Made by a program: the position numbers and the translations under genes
In this document: one piece after another, positions 1-14,000 of the stretch
Position numbering within the stretch: position 1 is the first letter of the stretch
Layout: each line of letters begins with the position of its first letter
Notes under the pieces: model-generated
Database searches by the model: none
Seen by the model: the letters and a program-made list of their open reading frames with translations, nothing else
What the model was told of the DNA's origin: nothing
DNA from: Oxyruncus cristatus
Lineage: Eukaryota > Chordata > Aves > Passeriformes > Cotingidae
Assembly (NCBI GenBank): GCA_013399855.1
Contig: VXAY01006178.1
Coordinates: 199,197-263,196, forward strand
Length of the DNA stretch: 64,000 nucleotides
Direction: 5' to 3'

Positions 1-50
1 GGTCTGCGCGGTGTTCCGCGGGTCCGGCAGTGCCTCCGCGTTCCGTTCGC
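1..50. promoter_or_regulatory. CpG-dense window edge, possible end of a CpG island
   Basis: Nine CpG dinucleotides fall in the first 50 bases, and the density drops to background by about base 60. This looks like the flank of a promoter whose body lies left of the window. A weak donor-like GTAAGC follows at about 98 on the plus strand. No start codon or protein could be assigned. In mammals GFRAL lies downstream of HCRTR2, but nothing here identifies it. Confidence 0.4.
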
Positions 51-3000
51 ACTTGATTTCCAGGGAAACTGACAGAGCAAGTGTTTGGCTGCTGTCTGTA
101 AGCTCTTTAGAAAATGCCTGTTGCTGTGTCCGATCATCTTCTGCAAGCGCTTCTCAACACGTTTTAGAAGTGAATTTGTTTGTTTTCATCTCAGGTGTGG
201 AACAGGACCGTGATCTGTAAAGGAGAGAGAAGACCTGTGGAACATGTTAGACTCGGACCAGGGGAACAACTAGCCAGTCTGTAATCTAGATCCAGACTGG
301 ATTATGAGTCTAACTTCAGGAGTATCACTAAAATACGTCAAAAAACACTTCACCATACAAAAGTAAGTAGCTGACCCGGTACTCAATAAAAAATAAATCA
401 GCCATAATGCGTGCAATCATACACCTGCTGGCTTCACTGTGTGCTCTTTGCTTTCGCACTGAAAGGAGGGGGAACAACAGATCCATATTGATTTCTTCAT
501 GCTACTCATGAATCTTGTATTCACTACAGAACACTTTTAACTGGATTTGGTCCTTGAATGCTTAAAACAAAAAGATATAATAACACTTCCAGGTTATGTA
601 TCAAAGACATACAGTGGTTGAAATCCTGTCCCTATTGACAAAGCAAAACTTGACCCAAGTCCAGATTTTGCTTATTTTTTGTTTAGCTCTGGAAATTTCA
701 ATCTTGCATATACTGTTATTTTTAACACGATTTTTAGCTTATTTATTTTATTGCATTATTTATTTAAATTCCTAAGGACAAAATTGCTAAATATTTGTAT
801 GTTTTTAAATCGTATTCAATAAATAATATGTTACTTCACCCAGTATATCCAAAAGCCACAGAAAAACCTGTAGTAGAAGGAATAATCTGAGAGATGAATA
901 TAATTTTAGCTGTGAGACAAATTTTAGGTTTGAGAGCTAACTAAGTCTTGGCCTTAAACCATAATAACATGTAGCAGTATGTTATCATAAAGCGAGGGCT
1001 GAGTTAAGCTAATATTTAGTGTGCCTTCCCTGCTATAAAGCACTCGCCAGGTTAATAACATGGATTTTTATATTAACATGGATTTTTGATATCAACAACT
1101 TTGATAATATCAGAGAACGAGATGGTACCGCCTATGCAGTCCAGAAGAAAAGGGAAAAAAAAATGCCTTTTTGGAGGTGGAGAGGAGGAGATATTGTCTT
1201 GCACTCATTGTGACTGCAGGACACAAGCTTATCACTACAGTGACAACAGGAAAGGAGAAATAGGTCAAGATATCAGACCTCCAAGGCTGTGAAATACGTT
1301 GAGAGACAAAGTACTAAAATGATGGTGGCACAACAATTTATATCGGCAGAAACAAATTATGTTGTGATTTAAACGCCATGTTCAGTGCTGCTGTGGCCAA
1401 GCAGAAACAATGGCATGAGAATTCCATTTCTATGCTTCTGAGCTTGCAGTGGAAATATTAGAATATCAAAGCAGCTAGAGGCAAAACCCAATTAAGGTTC
1501 AGCTTTCAGATAATTTTCAATATTTGTACACTGGATAAGAACTGCTCATTCATCACCTTTTTTTTTTTTTTTCTGGTGGATAAGTCCAGAAGTTCCTTTA
1601 AAATGCTTCAATTTGTTTCACATGCAAAGGGCATTACATTCCATATTGCTCTTAAAATCTTACCCTCTCTTCTCATAGCCATTTCTATCTCCATTAGTAA
1701 CTACTCCTCACTATTTGATTTATTTCTCCCAGTGATTATTTTAATTAGAAATACATCTGGTTAATATTTTGAATGTATCCAAGTATTTGGATCTTTCTGG
1801 AGTAAAAGGCCCTAAAACTGGCAAAAAAACCCCTACCACTACTATACACAAGAAGTCAACAGATTTTTAAATGCCTGTGGAGTCTTTGCAATGAAATGGT
1901 GCCTGAAAACATATCAGAGCTAAAGAAGAAAAATTCTAGGTAGTTCTTGAATTTTGCAAAACTAAAGAAATAAGAACATGAATATTTGCATAAAAAATAT
2001 TTATTTCATAAAAGCCAGACATTTTTTTCATTAAAATAACCAAATCTTTACCTTGAGAACCATATTTAACCAATTTTTAGCTTGATTACCAGAGTCTGTG
2101 GCAAGAAGTTCACAGTCCTTAGTTAACACTCTCTAGCTATCCTTAAAATTTCAAATCCTAGGTAAGTTCTGATTGTATCATTTGTGTCTGAAAGGTATGC
2201 TTTTCACTCAACAAAAACTGTCCAGAGAAGCACCTAGAATCATGTGTTAATGTCTCATCTTTTATTTATTTTCTCCACATAAAAAGTACTGTTAAGTAAA
2301 AGTTATGGCTAAAAGAAATTCCTAAAAATGTTGGAATATTTTAATTTTGGAGATCTAAGTGGAAACAAGAAAAGACAAAAAAAGAGAACAAAAGAGACAT
2401 TTTCTACAAAAGAGAAAATTAAGTCCGGAACCTCCATTTCTAAGATGTCACAGAAGACCTGCAGGCGCCCAAAACAGCCAATGACCTTTAGTGATGTTCT
2501 TGCCTCAGAACCGACTTCACAAACACTATTCCTCCCACTGGCATTAAGGTAGCAGCAAAAAGAAGACAAGTTGTGTTGGCAGGTGGTATTCACTCCCCTT
2601 TAGAGAGATGCTACTTAGGACTTTCCCATGAGTATCACTAACATTGTTATTTTAGTTCTTTGTTTCCTGGCCCAGGTGAGGAATACTGTACCCTTTCCCT
2701 CCCTGTTAATACCACAGGGATGTGGGCAACACACCTGACAAGGCTTAAGAATTTTGCTGGTTACTTGTGTGTGACCTCTGACCCGTTATGTTTGAAAAGT
2801 ATATATATTCCCCTTCAATGCTATTCAAGTTTTCTTAGATAACCAGGTACTTTCTACATTCTTTCTCTCTCTTCAAGGAAAAGCTAAAAATACATTTTCT
2901 GAAAGTGTAGCCTTCCAAAATTTGGGCATAATTGACATTTTATGTCTCAAATAAATGATTACTGACAATTATTTTTCATCTAGGTTACTATACTAGTTTT

Positions 3001-4362
3001 ATTTTTTTTTTTTAATTTTTACTTGCTTATATGAAAACAAAAGAAAAACTTAGAGGATTTTTCAAATTCCATTTTCCTTTTCTGTAATGTTTTAATTCAG
3101 CAGCTGTTTGTTCAGTCATTTCAAATTATATAGAAAAAAGTATATCTTGTTTCCCATTTTAAGAATTCTATATTATCTGTGGTTAAAGAGCAAAAATAGC
3201 CTTCTAATGGTAAAGAAATTGCAATAGCTATGAAATCAAATCCTGCTGTGCTTTTCACAATTATTTGGTGTTTCTTTTTTTAGAAGAGACAAAGTAAAAT
3301 AATTTCTTGAAATAACATTGACATAATAGCTATACTCAAACATTAGGCTTACACATAGGAATATAGAAAATTCTATTGTTTTATTTGATATTTAAACATT
3401 CCATTTAGATATTTCACTTTCTTATTTTTTTAATTGAAAAAGAGTATTCTCCTTTTTCTCTTTTAATAGAAAACTTCTATATTTAAACAAATGCAATTTT
3501 TTTTTTCTCTCACTTAACACCAGTGTAAACAGGGAGCAATTGCAACGTCAAGTAAAACAGCTGTTGAAGGAGGCTAAAGCATAAAGTGATTAAGCACTTC
3601 ATAAAACTATAGCTGCCATGATAGATAGTACATTGCATGACATTAGATCAAAGCAAAACCTAGGAAAAATATTTACATAAGTTACTCAAATAACACCTAG
3701 TCTGTGGATAGTTGGCTTTTCAGAAACATTTGAATACGTGAGACTTTTTTCTATGTCAAATGCTTTTTAGAGAAAAACAAGTCCTCCCTTCCATCTTACC
3801 CTTTCTTTTGAAAAATCTGAACTGAAATGCAAGAATAGTGCCACAGGGTAATTCTGACAGATTAGTCTTTTTCTAACCAATAGGCCACATTTATCTAGTA
3901 AACTAAGTCTCCAGTGATGCACCATCTTCATCCTTTAAAAGAAAAATGACAATACACAGTAGAAAGCCCCAGGCCAGGGAAATTATCCCATAATGGGAAA
4001 ATGTATGACTGAGTGCTTTATCTATCAGTCCAATGAGATATCACCTCTATAATTTCCAGAGATAAATATTTTATTTCAGTTGTTGAAAAATCAACATTTT
4101 CTTGGCATATAGATTTGTTAATTGCTTGTATCTTACTAATTTTAGTATCAAATGGCAGCTGAGGGAGAAATCAAGAAAACAAGAAAGAAAACCAATGTTT
4201 TCTAAAGATCTTCAGAGATCTTCTGGAACAACACAGATATTATGGACTAAAATGAGCTACAAAAGTTAAAATGTCCTGTCCTTCAGGGGTGCTGACACTT
4301 GTTATTCCTATTGGCCTGAGCAGGAATTTTGAGCCTATAGCACCATTGAGCATCACATAAAT
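51..4362. other. 3' flank of HCRTR2, no gene recognised
   Basis: This is AT-rich DNA without a recognisable exon. The longest open stretch, about 80 codons on the plus strand at 2313-2552, encodes a lysine-rich peptide that I do not recognise and has only a weak splice context. Poly-T and poly-A runs occur at 1559-1572 and around 3003. Confidence 0.5.
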
Positions 4363-4368
4363 TTTATT
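4363..4368 (-). terminator. Possible HCRTR2 poly(A) signal AATAAA
   Basis: This is the first AATAAA on the minus strand after the exon 8 stop codon, giving a 3' UTR of roughly 550 nt. The minus strand just beyond it is TG-rich, as expected of a downstream cleavage element. Another AATAAA lies about 290 bp further on, at 4075-4070. The position is inferred from sequence only. Confidence 0.35.
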
Positions 4369-4900
4369 TAAATAGTTACTTTTTAGGCACTCAAGTCTCA
4401 AGAAAAAAAGAAAGGCTTTTAGTGTAAATTTATGAAAACATCTGTGACTTTCAGCACTTTGGGTTCACACTTTAGAAGCATGTCTGTGCTTGGAAAAGTA
4501 ATGTGGACTCTCCCAAAATCAATCGGAAGTGAAAGGTCCATAATGAACATAGAATTTATAGAAATCATTTATAGAAAGAGGATATAAATAAATGATGTTT
4601 GAGACTTCTTTCAAAGACTTAGATTTCTTTATATGATACATTTTAGAACATTTCACAGCATCTAAAATATATAAAAATAAATATCTACAGTATTTACAAA
4701 GTATGATACAATACGATCTTTAAAAAGGCTTGTAAAGACATGTTCTTTAGCTCATACTGAGGTAAGTAGGTTTCTGTAAGACTGAGAAAATATAGGATAG
4801 GCAGTTATTCTGAAGGAATCCCTTTGTCTAGTTGTTGTAGTCTGTACCACACCTAAAAGCATGTGCCACTTTCTGGTGGTTGTAGTGTATTGAGCCAAAG

Positions 4901-5094
4901 TCATCCTTGCTGCAGCTCCATCGACGTAAGTTTTGTTATGCTAGGGATGAATTTATCCCACTCTACATTCTCTGTGTTGAGAGTGTCTTCTGCAGAAACC
5001 CTCATGGCTTCATCTATATTTGAAGTCATGTTCATTCCTGGTATGTGGAGGTGCAGTTCCATTGATTTTGATGGGTTGAGCACAGCTGGGATAT
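4901..5094 (-). CDS. HCRTR2: Candidate HCRTR2 coding exon 8 (alternative C-terminal tail)
   Basis: On the minus strand, a pyrimidine tract and CTACAG end at 5095, followed by an open frame to TGA at 4903-4901. Taking the G left by a donor at 6348 gives D436 I P A V L and then 60 further residues, ending [13 protein letters not shown]. The segment is hydrophilic, with a Met/Ser-rich middle and no transmembrane stretch. Joined to exons 1-7 (to 6349) it makes 499 residues. From memory, the cloned chicken orexin receptor was reported as about 500 residues, longer than the mammalian 444, which would fit; I could not check this. The weak point is the non-ideal donor GTACTG. It could also be a chance frame, but its phase, acceptor and position argue for a real exon. 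Confidence 0.7.
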
Positions 5095-8000
5095 CTGTAG
5101 AAAAAATAAAGATTCTAAGATCATTTTACTGTTTGTAGTAGGTAGCTGGCTGACTCACCCTCTGATTGTCACTCTCTGGACACTATGCAGGTGATGACCT
5201 ATTAACAAAATGGTCTTCCAGAAAATGTTCAAAATTGCATTTGCAAATTTTAAGTGAAAGCTTCTTGACTGAAGACTAAGGGCATTTCTGATGCATAAAC
5301 CTTGATTTTGTTGTTGTTTGCTTGGTTGGTTGGTTTTTTTTTCTTTTAAACATTTTAATGTTCTGCTACTACTTATTTAATATGCACTGTCTGGTAAATT
5401 GCCCTCTGGTTCCTTATCCAGATGCCACTGTGACCAGCAGAACACTACAGCTTCCTGTGTACAAGTCAGTCATGGAATCATTGATAGTTTGGGTTGGAAA
5501 AGACCTTTAAAGACCATCTAGTCTAACCACCCTGCCATGAGAACAGGACAGGCAGAGAGAAGATAATTACAATAACTAAGAAACAAAGGGTGAAACATAA
5601 TCTACGGGTACACTTTCATCTGGGTTTCCTGGTTGTAACTTTGCTTGTGCCATACATATAGGCAATACTAATGAATTCAGGGAAAAAACCCCATTCCTTC
5701 TCTTGTAAATGAAAAGTGGCTTCCCAACTGTTCCTGAACACATGCAATAACCTACCCATCAGGAAAAAGAACATAAAATGTTGGAAAAGAAATTAATGTG
5801 AATTTCTTATTTGATCAGCCTCACACCAGAATGCATGCTAAGCAGGTAATTTGAAATAGTAAAGGACATGTCGGTAGTTCAACCTGTACACACAATTTTG
5901 GTTAATATCTTTGTCATGAAATATGCCACAACTTCAGATAATTAGCTCAGAGTAGAATATAGCTGTTTATAAACAAATTCCAATGACAGGGAAAATTATT
6001 TTTATACTTTCAGGTAATTGTTCTTTAATTAGAAGTCTAAAGGAAGTAGGGATCCAAAGAAAATATCTATATAGAATATGATTACTTTATCCCCTCCCCA
6101 ACTGCAACACAGCTTTTGAAATTAATGTGATGAAATTTTCATCAATATATAACCAAAGTTGTAGCATATTCTATAAAACATTTCTTTTAATTTACTTTTC
6201 TTATAGTCAGCCCTTAATTGTAAATCCCTTTTTCTCTCTGTGTGCTCACTCATATCCAAATATTGTTGTATGCAGAGTTAGATTTTACTTTCACGGGATC
6301 AAAAGACATGGGGACAAATACAGTAACAGCAGGTAATAGGTGCAGTACCATTTGATGGAATTGTGTTTATGTTGGTCAATACAACGTGTTCTGCAAGTTT
6401 TGAAACATTATCAAAATTGCTGATCTGGGTGGTCAAGGACTTCCGACTCTCTGTACTGGCATGACCTCTGGTGAACCGTTCATCGTGGTGGCTGCCAAAG
6501 ATGCAACAGGAAAATGCTGCTTTAAATTCTTCTCTAAATTTCCCTGTCAATCACAAAAAGGACTCATGAAAAAAATTGTACTATAAACCACATTTCATCC
6601 AACTTCATAGATTAGAAAAAAAAAAAAAGGAGCTATCAAAAACAAAATTAGCACAAATCACCCGGACGCTCTTCTCATGCAGAAGTAGGAAATCACAATT
6701 TCATCATCTTGGAGAAAGATAGAAGAAAAATAACCTTTCTAAGAAGGTATGTGAGGTGTAGTGTGAAGACTGAATTATTCTTGGCTAGACAGAATGGACA
6801 AACTAGAATGATTAATAAAATCATGACATAGGTAGTCTGTTGATTGTTAAATATATAACAAAAAATTAATTGAGCAATCATAGGCTTAAATGATTGAATC
6901 ATTACTTGACATGTGAAATGACAGAGCATGGCTAATTTGTGTTTCACCATTAAGATATTTGAAAAGAAGATTCAAAGTGTTCATCAGCCCATTAGTCTGC
7001 TTTTGGGGCTCATAGGAAATTGTTCAGATCATCCTCACACTATACACCACAAAAAAACTACAGTGGGCAAATGTGTAGTGAGAATCAACAGAGTTTTGCC
7101 TCCCTCTATATAGCTGCAATACAGCTTTAGGTCCTTTGCAGCTTTAGCTGCAATACAGTTTAGGCCCTGATTTTCCTCTGCATAGCCAAATGATACAAAT
7201 ACGAAAAAAGACAGAACTGTACTAGTAAGTAAACAGCATCCTGGCTGGTTCTTTGGCCTTGAACTTAGTTGGCACAATCTGGTCATGCAAGTACTATTAG
7301 AGACTCACAGCCTCCAAACCCCAATACCTACATACAATATGCTGGCTGGGCATAGCCCCTGGATTGTGCTACCTCCCAGACAGTATCCAGGGAGTGTTTA
7401 GCAGAACAGTAATTGTTTCAGATCAAAGTAATGCCAGGAAGTTCTCTACAAAATTAATGTCATGGACAGTCATATTCAAGCACTTGGACTCAGGCCCTGG
7501 CACTGTCCAGGTTAGTTATAGGTAGATAGCCTATAACTTGTTCCAGGAAGAGGGTCTAGCCCCCACTGGAGGAGCTGAGCTGATGTTACGCAGTCATTAA
7601 TCTTATTTGCTGTGGCTCATTAAATTCAAACTATACATTAAACTTGAATTCTACGTAACTGTAACTTACCACTGAGGAAGTTATAAATAATAGGGTTGGC
7701 TGCACTGTTTGCATATACAAGCCAGTGTGAGAACGTGAACCAGGCATATACAGTTTCTCTGTCATCAGCATGATTAAACATCCCCAAAACCCTACAGAAA
7801 GAGAAAAGCAAACCCCAAAGATTGCAAAATTAGAAATTATACAAAAAGATTTTACAACTTCTAGCCTAATTTTATCCCTGATGACCTATTTGTGGTATCA
7901 CAGAAAAGCTGATTCAACAGTACTCTCTTCCTTGAGAGAATAAAGTCTTCTCCCCAGTCCTCATCTTGGTGGTTTAGCACAACAGAGGCCATCAGTATTT

Positions 8001-11000
8001 TACTTTGCTATGGTACAGATACACAACTTTTCTGCCAAGTAACCAAAGTCATCTGGTGTCAGATAAGCAAAGAAAAGATGGGAAAAGTTCCTTTTGACTT
8101 ACTCATGTCATTGAAGTTCCTGGCTCTAGGCCCACTCTCCAATAAATAGGGGCTCTGGAATTGAAAAAGCATGTAACTGGCCCCAGCCCTGAGGCTACAG
8201 GAGCAGCTTCTGTCCTCCAGAGAAATCGGTATTTTCCGGATTCCTCACACCTCACTTTTGCCATTTCAGTGAAAATCTAACTCTGGGCCTACTCTGCTGT
8301 TGTTTGTTGAGGTAGCCTGTGTAGTTCCTCTGTTTCAGGTCATAGGTTCCTGAAGAGCGTTCTGGAAATACTTCTTCCTCACCACATTTCCTACCAAGAC
8401 TTGAGAGTGAAAACTACTTAAATTAGGCCACAGGAAAAGGCCAGAATTGAGCGGGATGTATTTAAGCATTGAAACTATTCCTTAAAAAATAAAATGGTCC
8501 AATAACATTACAGTAAAAAAAGCACAAATAAAAGGCTAGTTATTTTTTAGGATATTCAAATCTTCTGCTATATGCAGTTATTTATTGGTATTCCAGAAGG
8601 CTTATGAGATGTAACTTTACCAAAGCCTGCCTATCAGGCACTGTACAAAAAACAAGAGTGTACACCATTATATACCAAATGAACAGGAGGAAAAAATGAT
8701 AAAGGAAAGTGCAGCTTCATAAGGCTTTGCTGAATTAGAATTCATATAAAAAAATTTTACAACTTCTAGCCTAATTTTATCTCTGATGACCTGTTTGCAG
8801 TATCACAGAAAAACAATTTCAGGCTAACTGAAAGGTTTAGCCTAAGGTCTAAAAATTGTACGTGAGGGCCTTAGGTTTGAACTGAGAATTTCACAGTCCT
8901 TGGAGCCAAGCCACAACACTGCAGTGCTGCTAACCTTCAGCTGCTGCTTTAGTTAACTGCACTTCCATGGGTGTATTTACAGCAACCAAGCTGTAATCCC
9001 ATGTAAATAACAAGGTTTAATGAGGAGACAGGCTACATCATTTTCATGAGGAAGAGCTTGCTAATAAGGGTTCCACAATCCAGCCTTTAGTTTAAGTACT
9101 ATGGATTGGTTACATATAATATTTTCTTGCAATTGTATGCTTATTTTCCATTTCTTTATTGAGCAATAAGTAAGCTTATCCTTCAAAAGTATTTACGAGA
9201 ATAAAAGGAATCTCATAATACAGGATTGTTTTTATATAGAAAGCTGTAGCAAGTGTTTACATTTTGGGATAAACTTTACCTTTTCAAGACATTGAGGATG
9301 CTAATTGGTAGATAACAAAGCGCAAAAACCAGAAGGACAACCATTAGCATACGTGCTGTTTTCCTTCTTGCATGAATCTGTTTTATTTCAGCTGCCACAG
9401 CGCTAATCTTTGACTTTGTTGATTGTCCCAGCCCTCGGGGCTGTGCTGAGGGCTGCAGAGGCTTCCATTTTTTCTGAACAACAGAAGAAGTTCCTGGGAT
9501 CTAAGCAAGGAAAAAAAAAAAAAAAGGTGGTTTGGAAGAACATTTGAAAAACTGGTATGTAGATATAACAAGAAAAATAGGCATGTTGACATACACAATG
9601 TAAGCTTACAGGGGTAAATAGAAGTTTTTAATTAAATTAATTGAAGTAACTGCAAGGAACAAACTCAATTTCAGACACACTAGAAGAACTGCATAAAAGT
9701 AGTGTTTTATACAAATATATTAACTGATGTACTAAAATTTTCGTTACTTCCCACATACCTTTCCTTGCTTGTGTCTTCAGACCGTCACACTTACCAACTC
9801 CATTGCTGCAATTATGTTGTTATAAAGTTCTACATTAAGTGTTTTTTGCATGGCAGAATTGTGTATCCCATTAATATGCTGCTAGTATATACTAAACAGC
9901 TTTTCAACATTGGAAAAAAAGGATTTAAAGCCTGCACAGCTGTAAGTGCCATAAAACTTCCACACATGCAACCTAGATGACAATGAAGTAGCTAAAGAAA
10001 TCACAGCTGGAGTGTGGATCTCCCTGCAAAGTTCTTCAGAACTGAATATACAGTATATATGCATATACCATAATGAATAGAGGGAAATCATGGAAAAATG
10101 CCAAGATATAGTAAGAATTTAGTCAAAGGCATTTTGCAATGTGTAGATGTAGCACCATGCTATTAAAAAAAATCTTGGTTTTTGTTTTCTATGCCCTCAC
10201 ATAAGACAAGCCAAATAAAACACTATTGCTTCAGTTCTTCAAAATTACTTCCTGCTTGCAGCCAAATTAAAAAGACTATAGATAGCAAGGACTTCCTCAG
10301 AGAACTATTACCCTTACATTTATAATGTGTTCAATGCTATAGAGTGTGAAAATCTTTTGGCTAGAAATAATAATAATAGTTATATAATATAATATATAAT
10401 AATAATAGTTTTATTTATGCATGGCTCAATTTTGTGTGGGGTGACTAGTCACATTTCATGTTTAATAATGTTTCATGTTTAAAAGTATCTACAAAATTCA
10501 CACTATAATGTTTTTTTAAAAAATGGGCTTATCCACACTGACCAGAAAAGAATGAAATTTTTGATATTTATTTCAAAAAAATAAAAGTAAACTAAAGAGT
10601 ATGCCCATTCAAAATTGTTGTAGAAAGCTATTATTGTTGGGGTTTTGGTGGGGTTTTTGTGGTTTTGGTCGGTTGTTGTTTTGTTTGTTTATTTTTTGGG
10701 GGGTTCGTGTGTGAATATCTTCCTTGAACAGACAAGGCCTTAATTTAGCATTTATGTGCACCATCAAACCTGATTCACAACTATTAAAACATTTTGGCAA
10801 AGTTAGCTTGTAATGAGCAGGAAATCAATGCAGCAGATCGGGAGATAGGTTATAACATTTGTTTTTTACTAAGGTGACTTATAGAGTCCAACAGAGCCCC
10901 TTGCACTTCTGCTGTGGGTTCCACTCACTCAGCTGAAATCAGCAGTTATCAGCTTCACAACTGCACGTTTGTCCTAATGCAAAGGATTTACCCTACTTAG

Positions 11001-14000
11001 CTGTGTGGTGTAGTACTGCAGTGTGTCTTTGCCATGCCCTGCTGAGATAAAATGCTGTCTAAGATTCTGATTCTGGCTTTTCAGGAATACTCTGATATAC
11101 TGTTCTTCTAACTTTGAATCAGAAGCTTTTTTGTCCCTTTTCAATCATACTGAGTAACGATATTCTAGCCAGAACTGGAAATGAAAGCAAAGAAATTCAG
11201 CCAAATCTCTCCCTCCCGATGATGTCAAAGATTCACTTGAAGAAATCAGTGATCAGCTTTCATGGTAGATATATACAATTTAGAGGAAGATAAATATTAT
11301 CTTGGCTCCAAATTGTGAGTGTCTATTTCTACGGAAAAGTTAGACATGCCCCTGTACGTGGTTAGTACCTGTATGAGCAGGTAGAAGAGTCTCTTCCGTT
11401 ATTTAAGCAGTCTTTATTAGCAAGAGATTATCGAAGTTAAGACTGTATACAATGAGCAGTCACCCTATACTATATATTAAATTGCTAACTTTCCAGGAGT
11501 TTGTATTCAGAACCTTTCTAAAAAACCCCATTTTTCCTCAGTCTTTACCTGGCATACACCTGGGCTTTGCTACTGTTATACCAATAGACAATAATACAGC
11601 AAGAATATTATCAGGACAACCCCCTCACCCAAAACAAACTATATACCCACAGATGCATAGCTGAACCACTACCATTTAAGGAGCATTACACTTCAGAAGT
11701 GTGTGTGCATGTATATATTGAAAGATTTACAAATATGTATTTATGTAAATGTACATGCATGTATTACAAGATAGAATGAGAGGGAATTGACTTAAGTTGT
11801 GTCAGGGGAGGCTTAGATTGGATATTATCCAATTTATGAAAAATTTCTTCACTTAAAGGGTTGTCAAGCATTGGAACAGGCTGCCCAGGGAAGGGGTTAA
11901 GTCACCGTCTCTGGAGGTATTTAAAAGACATTTATAGATGTGGCATTTAGGGGCTTGTGGCACTTAGATGTGGTTTAGTGGTGGACTTGGCAGTGTTAGG
12001 TTTATGGTGGGACTCAATGATCTTGAGGGTATTTTCCAGGATAAATATTTCTATGATTGTGTATGTACAAATATACACATGGGAGCATAATTTCCTTTTT
12101 TTTTGGTAAAAAATTAGTTATAGAGATAAGTGTGGAGAATTTGTGTAATTCCAATGTTTTACTAAAAGCCTATTAGCTGTGTCCAAACAGGTACTAAATG
12201 ACAGCTATTTTCTTATGCACCTTTTCTCTATCCCCTCAAATAATTATCAAGAAGTTTATAACTAAAGGAAATCTCTCAAATGTAATATCAACTTACAAAG
12301 ATTGGAAGGGTATATTTCAACTACAAAAATGAAAATGGGTACTGTATTTATTTTAGTATTACTGATTGCCATCTCCATTTCTGTTTTCATTTTTTTTGGT
12401 GCAGTTTCTTCTTTTTCCGTTTCCAGGGTCAATGCATTTGGACATCAGTAAATTGAAGCATACTTGGAACTTAAAGCAAATTGTGTATCAACACTTTTAT
12501 CATAAGTCCATTCAGTCTATTTATTTGTTCCAAAGTTACTTTTAACCTAATTATAATCCACAAGAGAATATAGCCTTCTAAGTCACTATGTCCTTGCTAA
12601 CAATTAAAATAAATTACTCAAAATTCCCAGTACTTGTTGCATAATTGTTCTTGTCTATACAAAGGTGAATCATTAATTCAAAAATTGTAAAGCTTATGTT
12701 CCAAGATTAGAAATTTTAAGAACTATTAGACAAAGTATTGGTAACTATAATTAGTAAATCTATCTTAACTTTTTTCATCTGAAAATTTTCATGCGTGACG
12801 GACTACATTTTAAAAAAGAACCTTTAGAAAAAGTTTAAGACATAGAAAACCCTACCATTTGTTGTGTTTTTGCTATCATGTACGTCTGTAAGGCTTATTG
12901 TACCTTGCAATAAGATCATTACATTTAACTGAAGTTCTGGTAAACAGCATGATTTCTTAATTGAAACTATTATCAAAGAATACATTTAGAGCACTACATT
13001 AATTTGTGCTACATGACTGATTACAGCACACCTGCTGCACTTAGAAAAATGGCTGATGCCTGCAGCCAAGTCACAGTTAATAATAGATGTGCAGTGGTTT
13101 TAATTTCACTTAGTGCAGCCTCCTATACATAGTGCTATCATCTATGCCAGGCAAAGACACGTCTGCAATTTGGCACCATTGATAACACTAAGCCTGTAGT
13201 AGTATTTGTCTTTTTGCCACTGAAAAATAAAGGATCCTAGCCTTGACAGGATGCAATATGTGTAGGGAGAAGAAACATTGTGAAAAAGAAATAGACCAGC
13301 TAATACCACTGAGGGGGAACGGGGCAACCCAGCAAAAGAGATTGGTTTTCAGTCATTCCACTTCTGCTCTGAATCTGAACCAGCATTTTCAAGCTACATG
13401 CAGGTTAAGAACAGCTGCGTTGCATTAATCTACGTAATTAAAAGCTTGAGAGACTAGATAATTGTAAAGAAAGTACAGACGAGAAGGTGAAAAAGGAAAA
13501 CGGTGATAAAGTCTGACTGATACAGGACAGATTCAGCAAGGCAGAGCATATTAGAGCTGTGTCAGATTGAACTTAATTAGAAAACCTTTGGGAAATCCTT
13601 TGTTCTGGTGAAAGGTCCCCTCAAATTGTAAAGGTTAAATTTTACCTTCAAGCTATCTTGTTATTTAATCTTATAAATGTAAGAAATTAAAAGCAAAAAT
13701 ACTAATTTAAAGAGCACAATAAACAGCAATTCTAGTTTAACCTAATATGATTAGAAGTGAGAATAATTGCTGTTATGATATATAGGTGATAGCAAAATGC
13801 CTTAAAGTGGATTTGGTATTCCCTGTTCTTTACTTATTTGCAAGACATATATTGTGTCAGTATAATGTTTGATTTTTACTTTTATCATATTTATATTTAG
13901 AAATCTAAAGTCTACTTGTGGCTTCTCTGATGGATCAATTTCAACGGCATGAAAAACATTATTATGTGGTAGATATTATGGCCTGCCCAGGACAGCCTCA

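Larger units (their letters stand above)
7792..9279 (-). other. HCRTR2 intron 5
   Basis: This intron of about 1.5 kb has GTAAAG and TGTAG ends. It contains two direct copies of a stretch of about 78 bp (7831-7908 and 8735-8812), listed separately. I see no exon in it. Confidence 0.8.
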
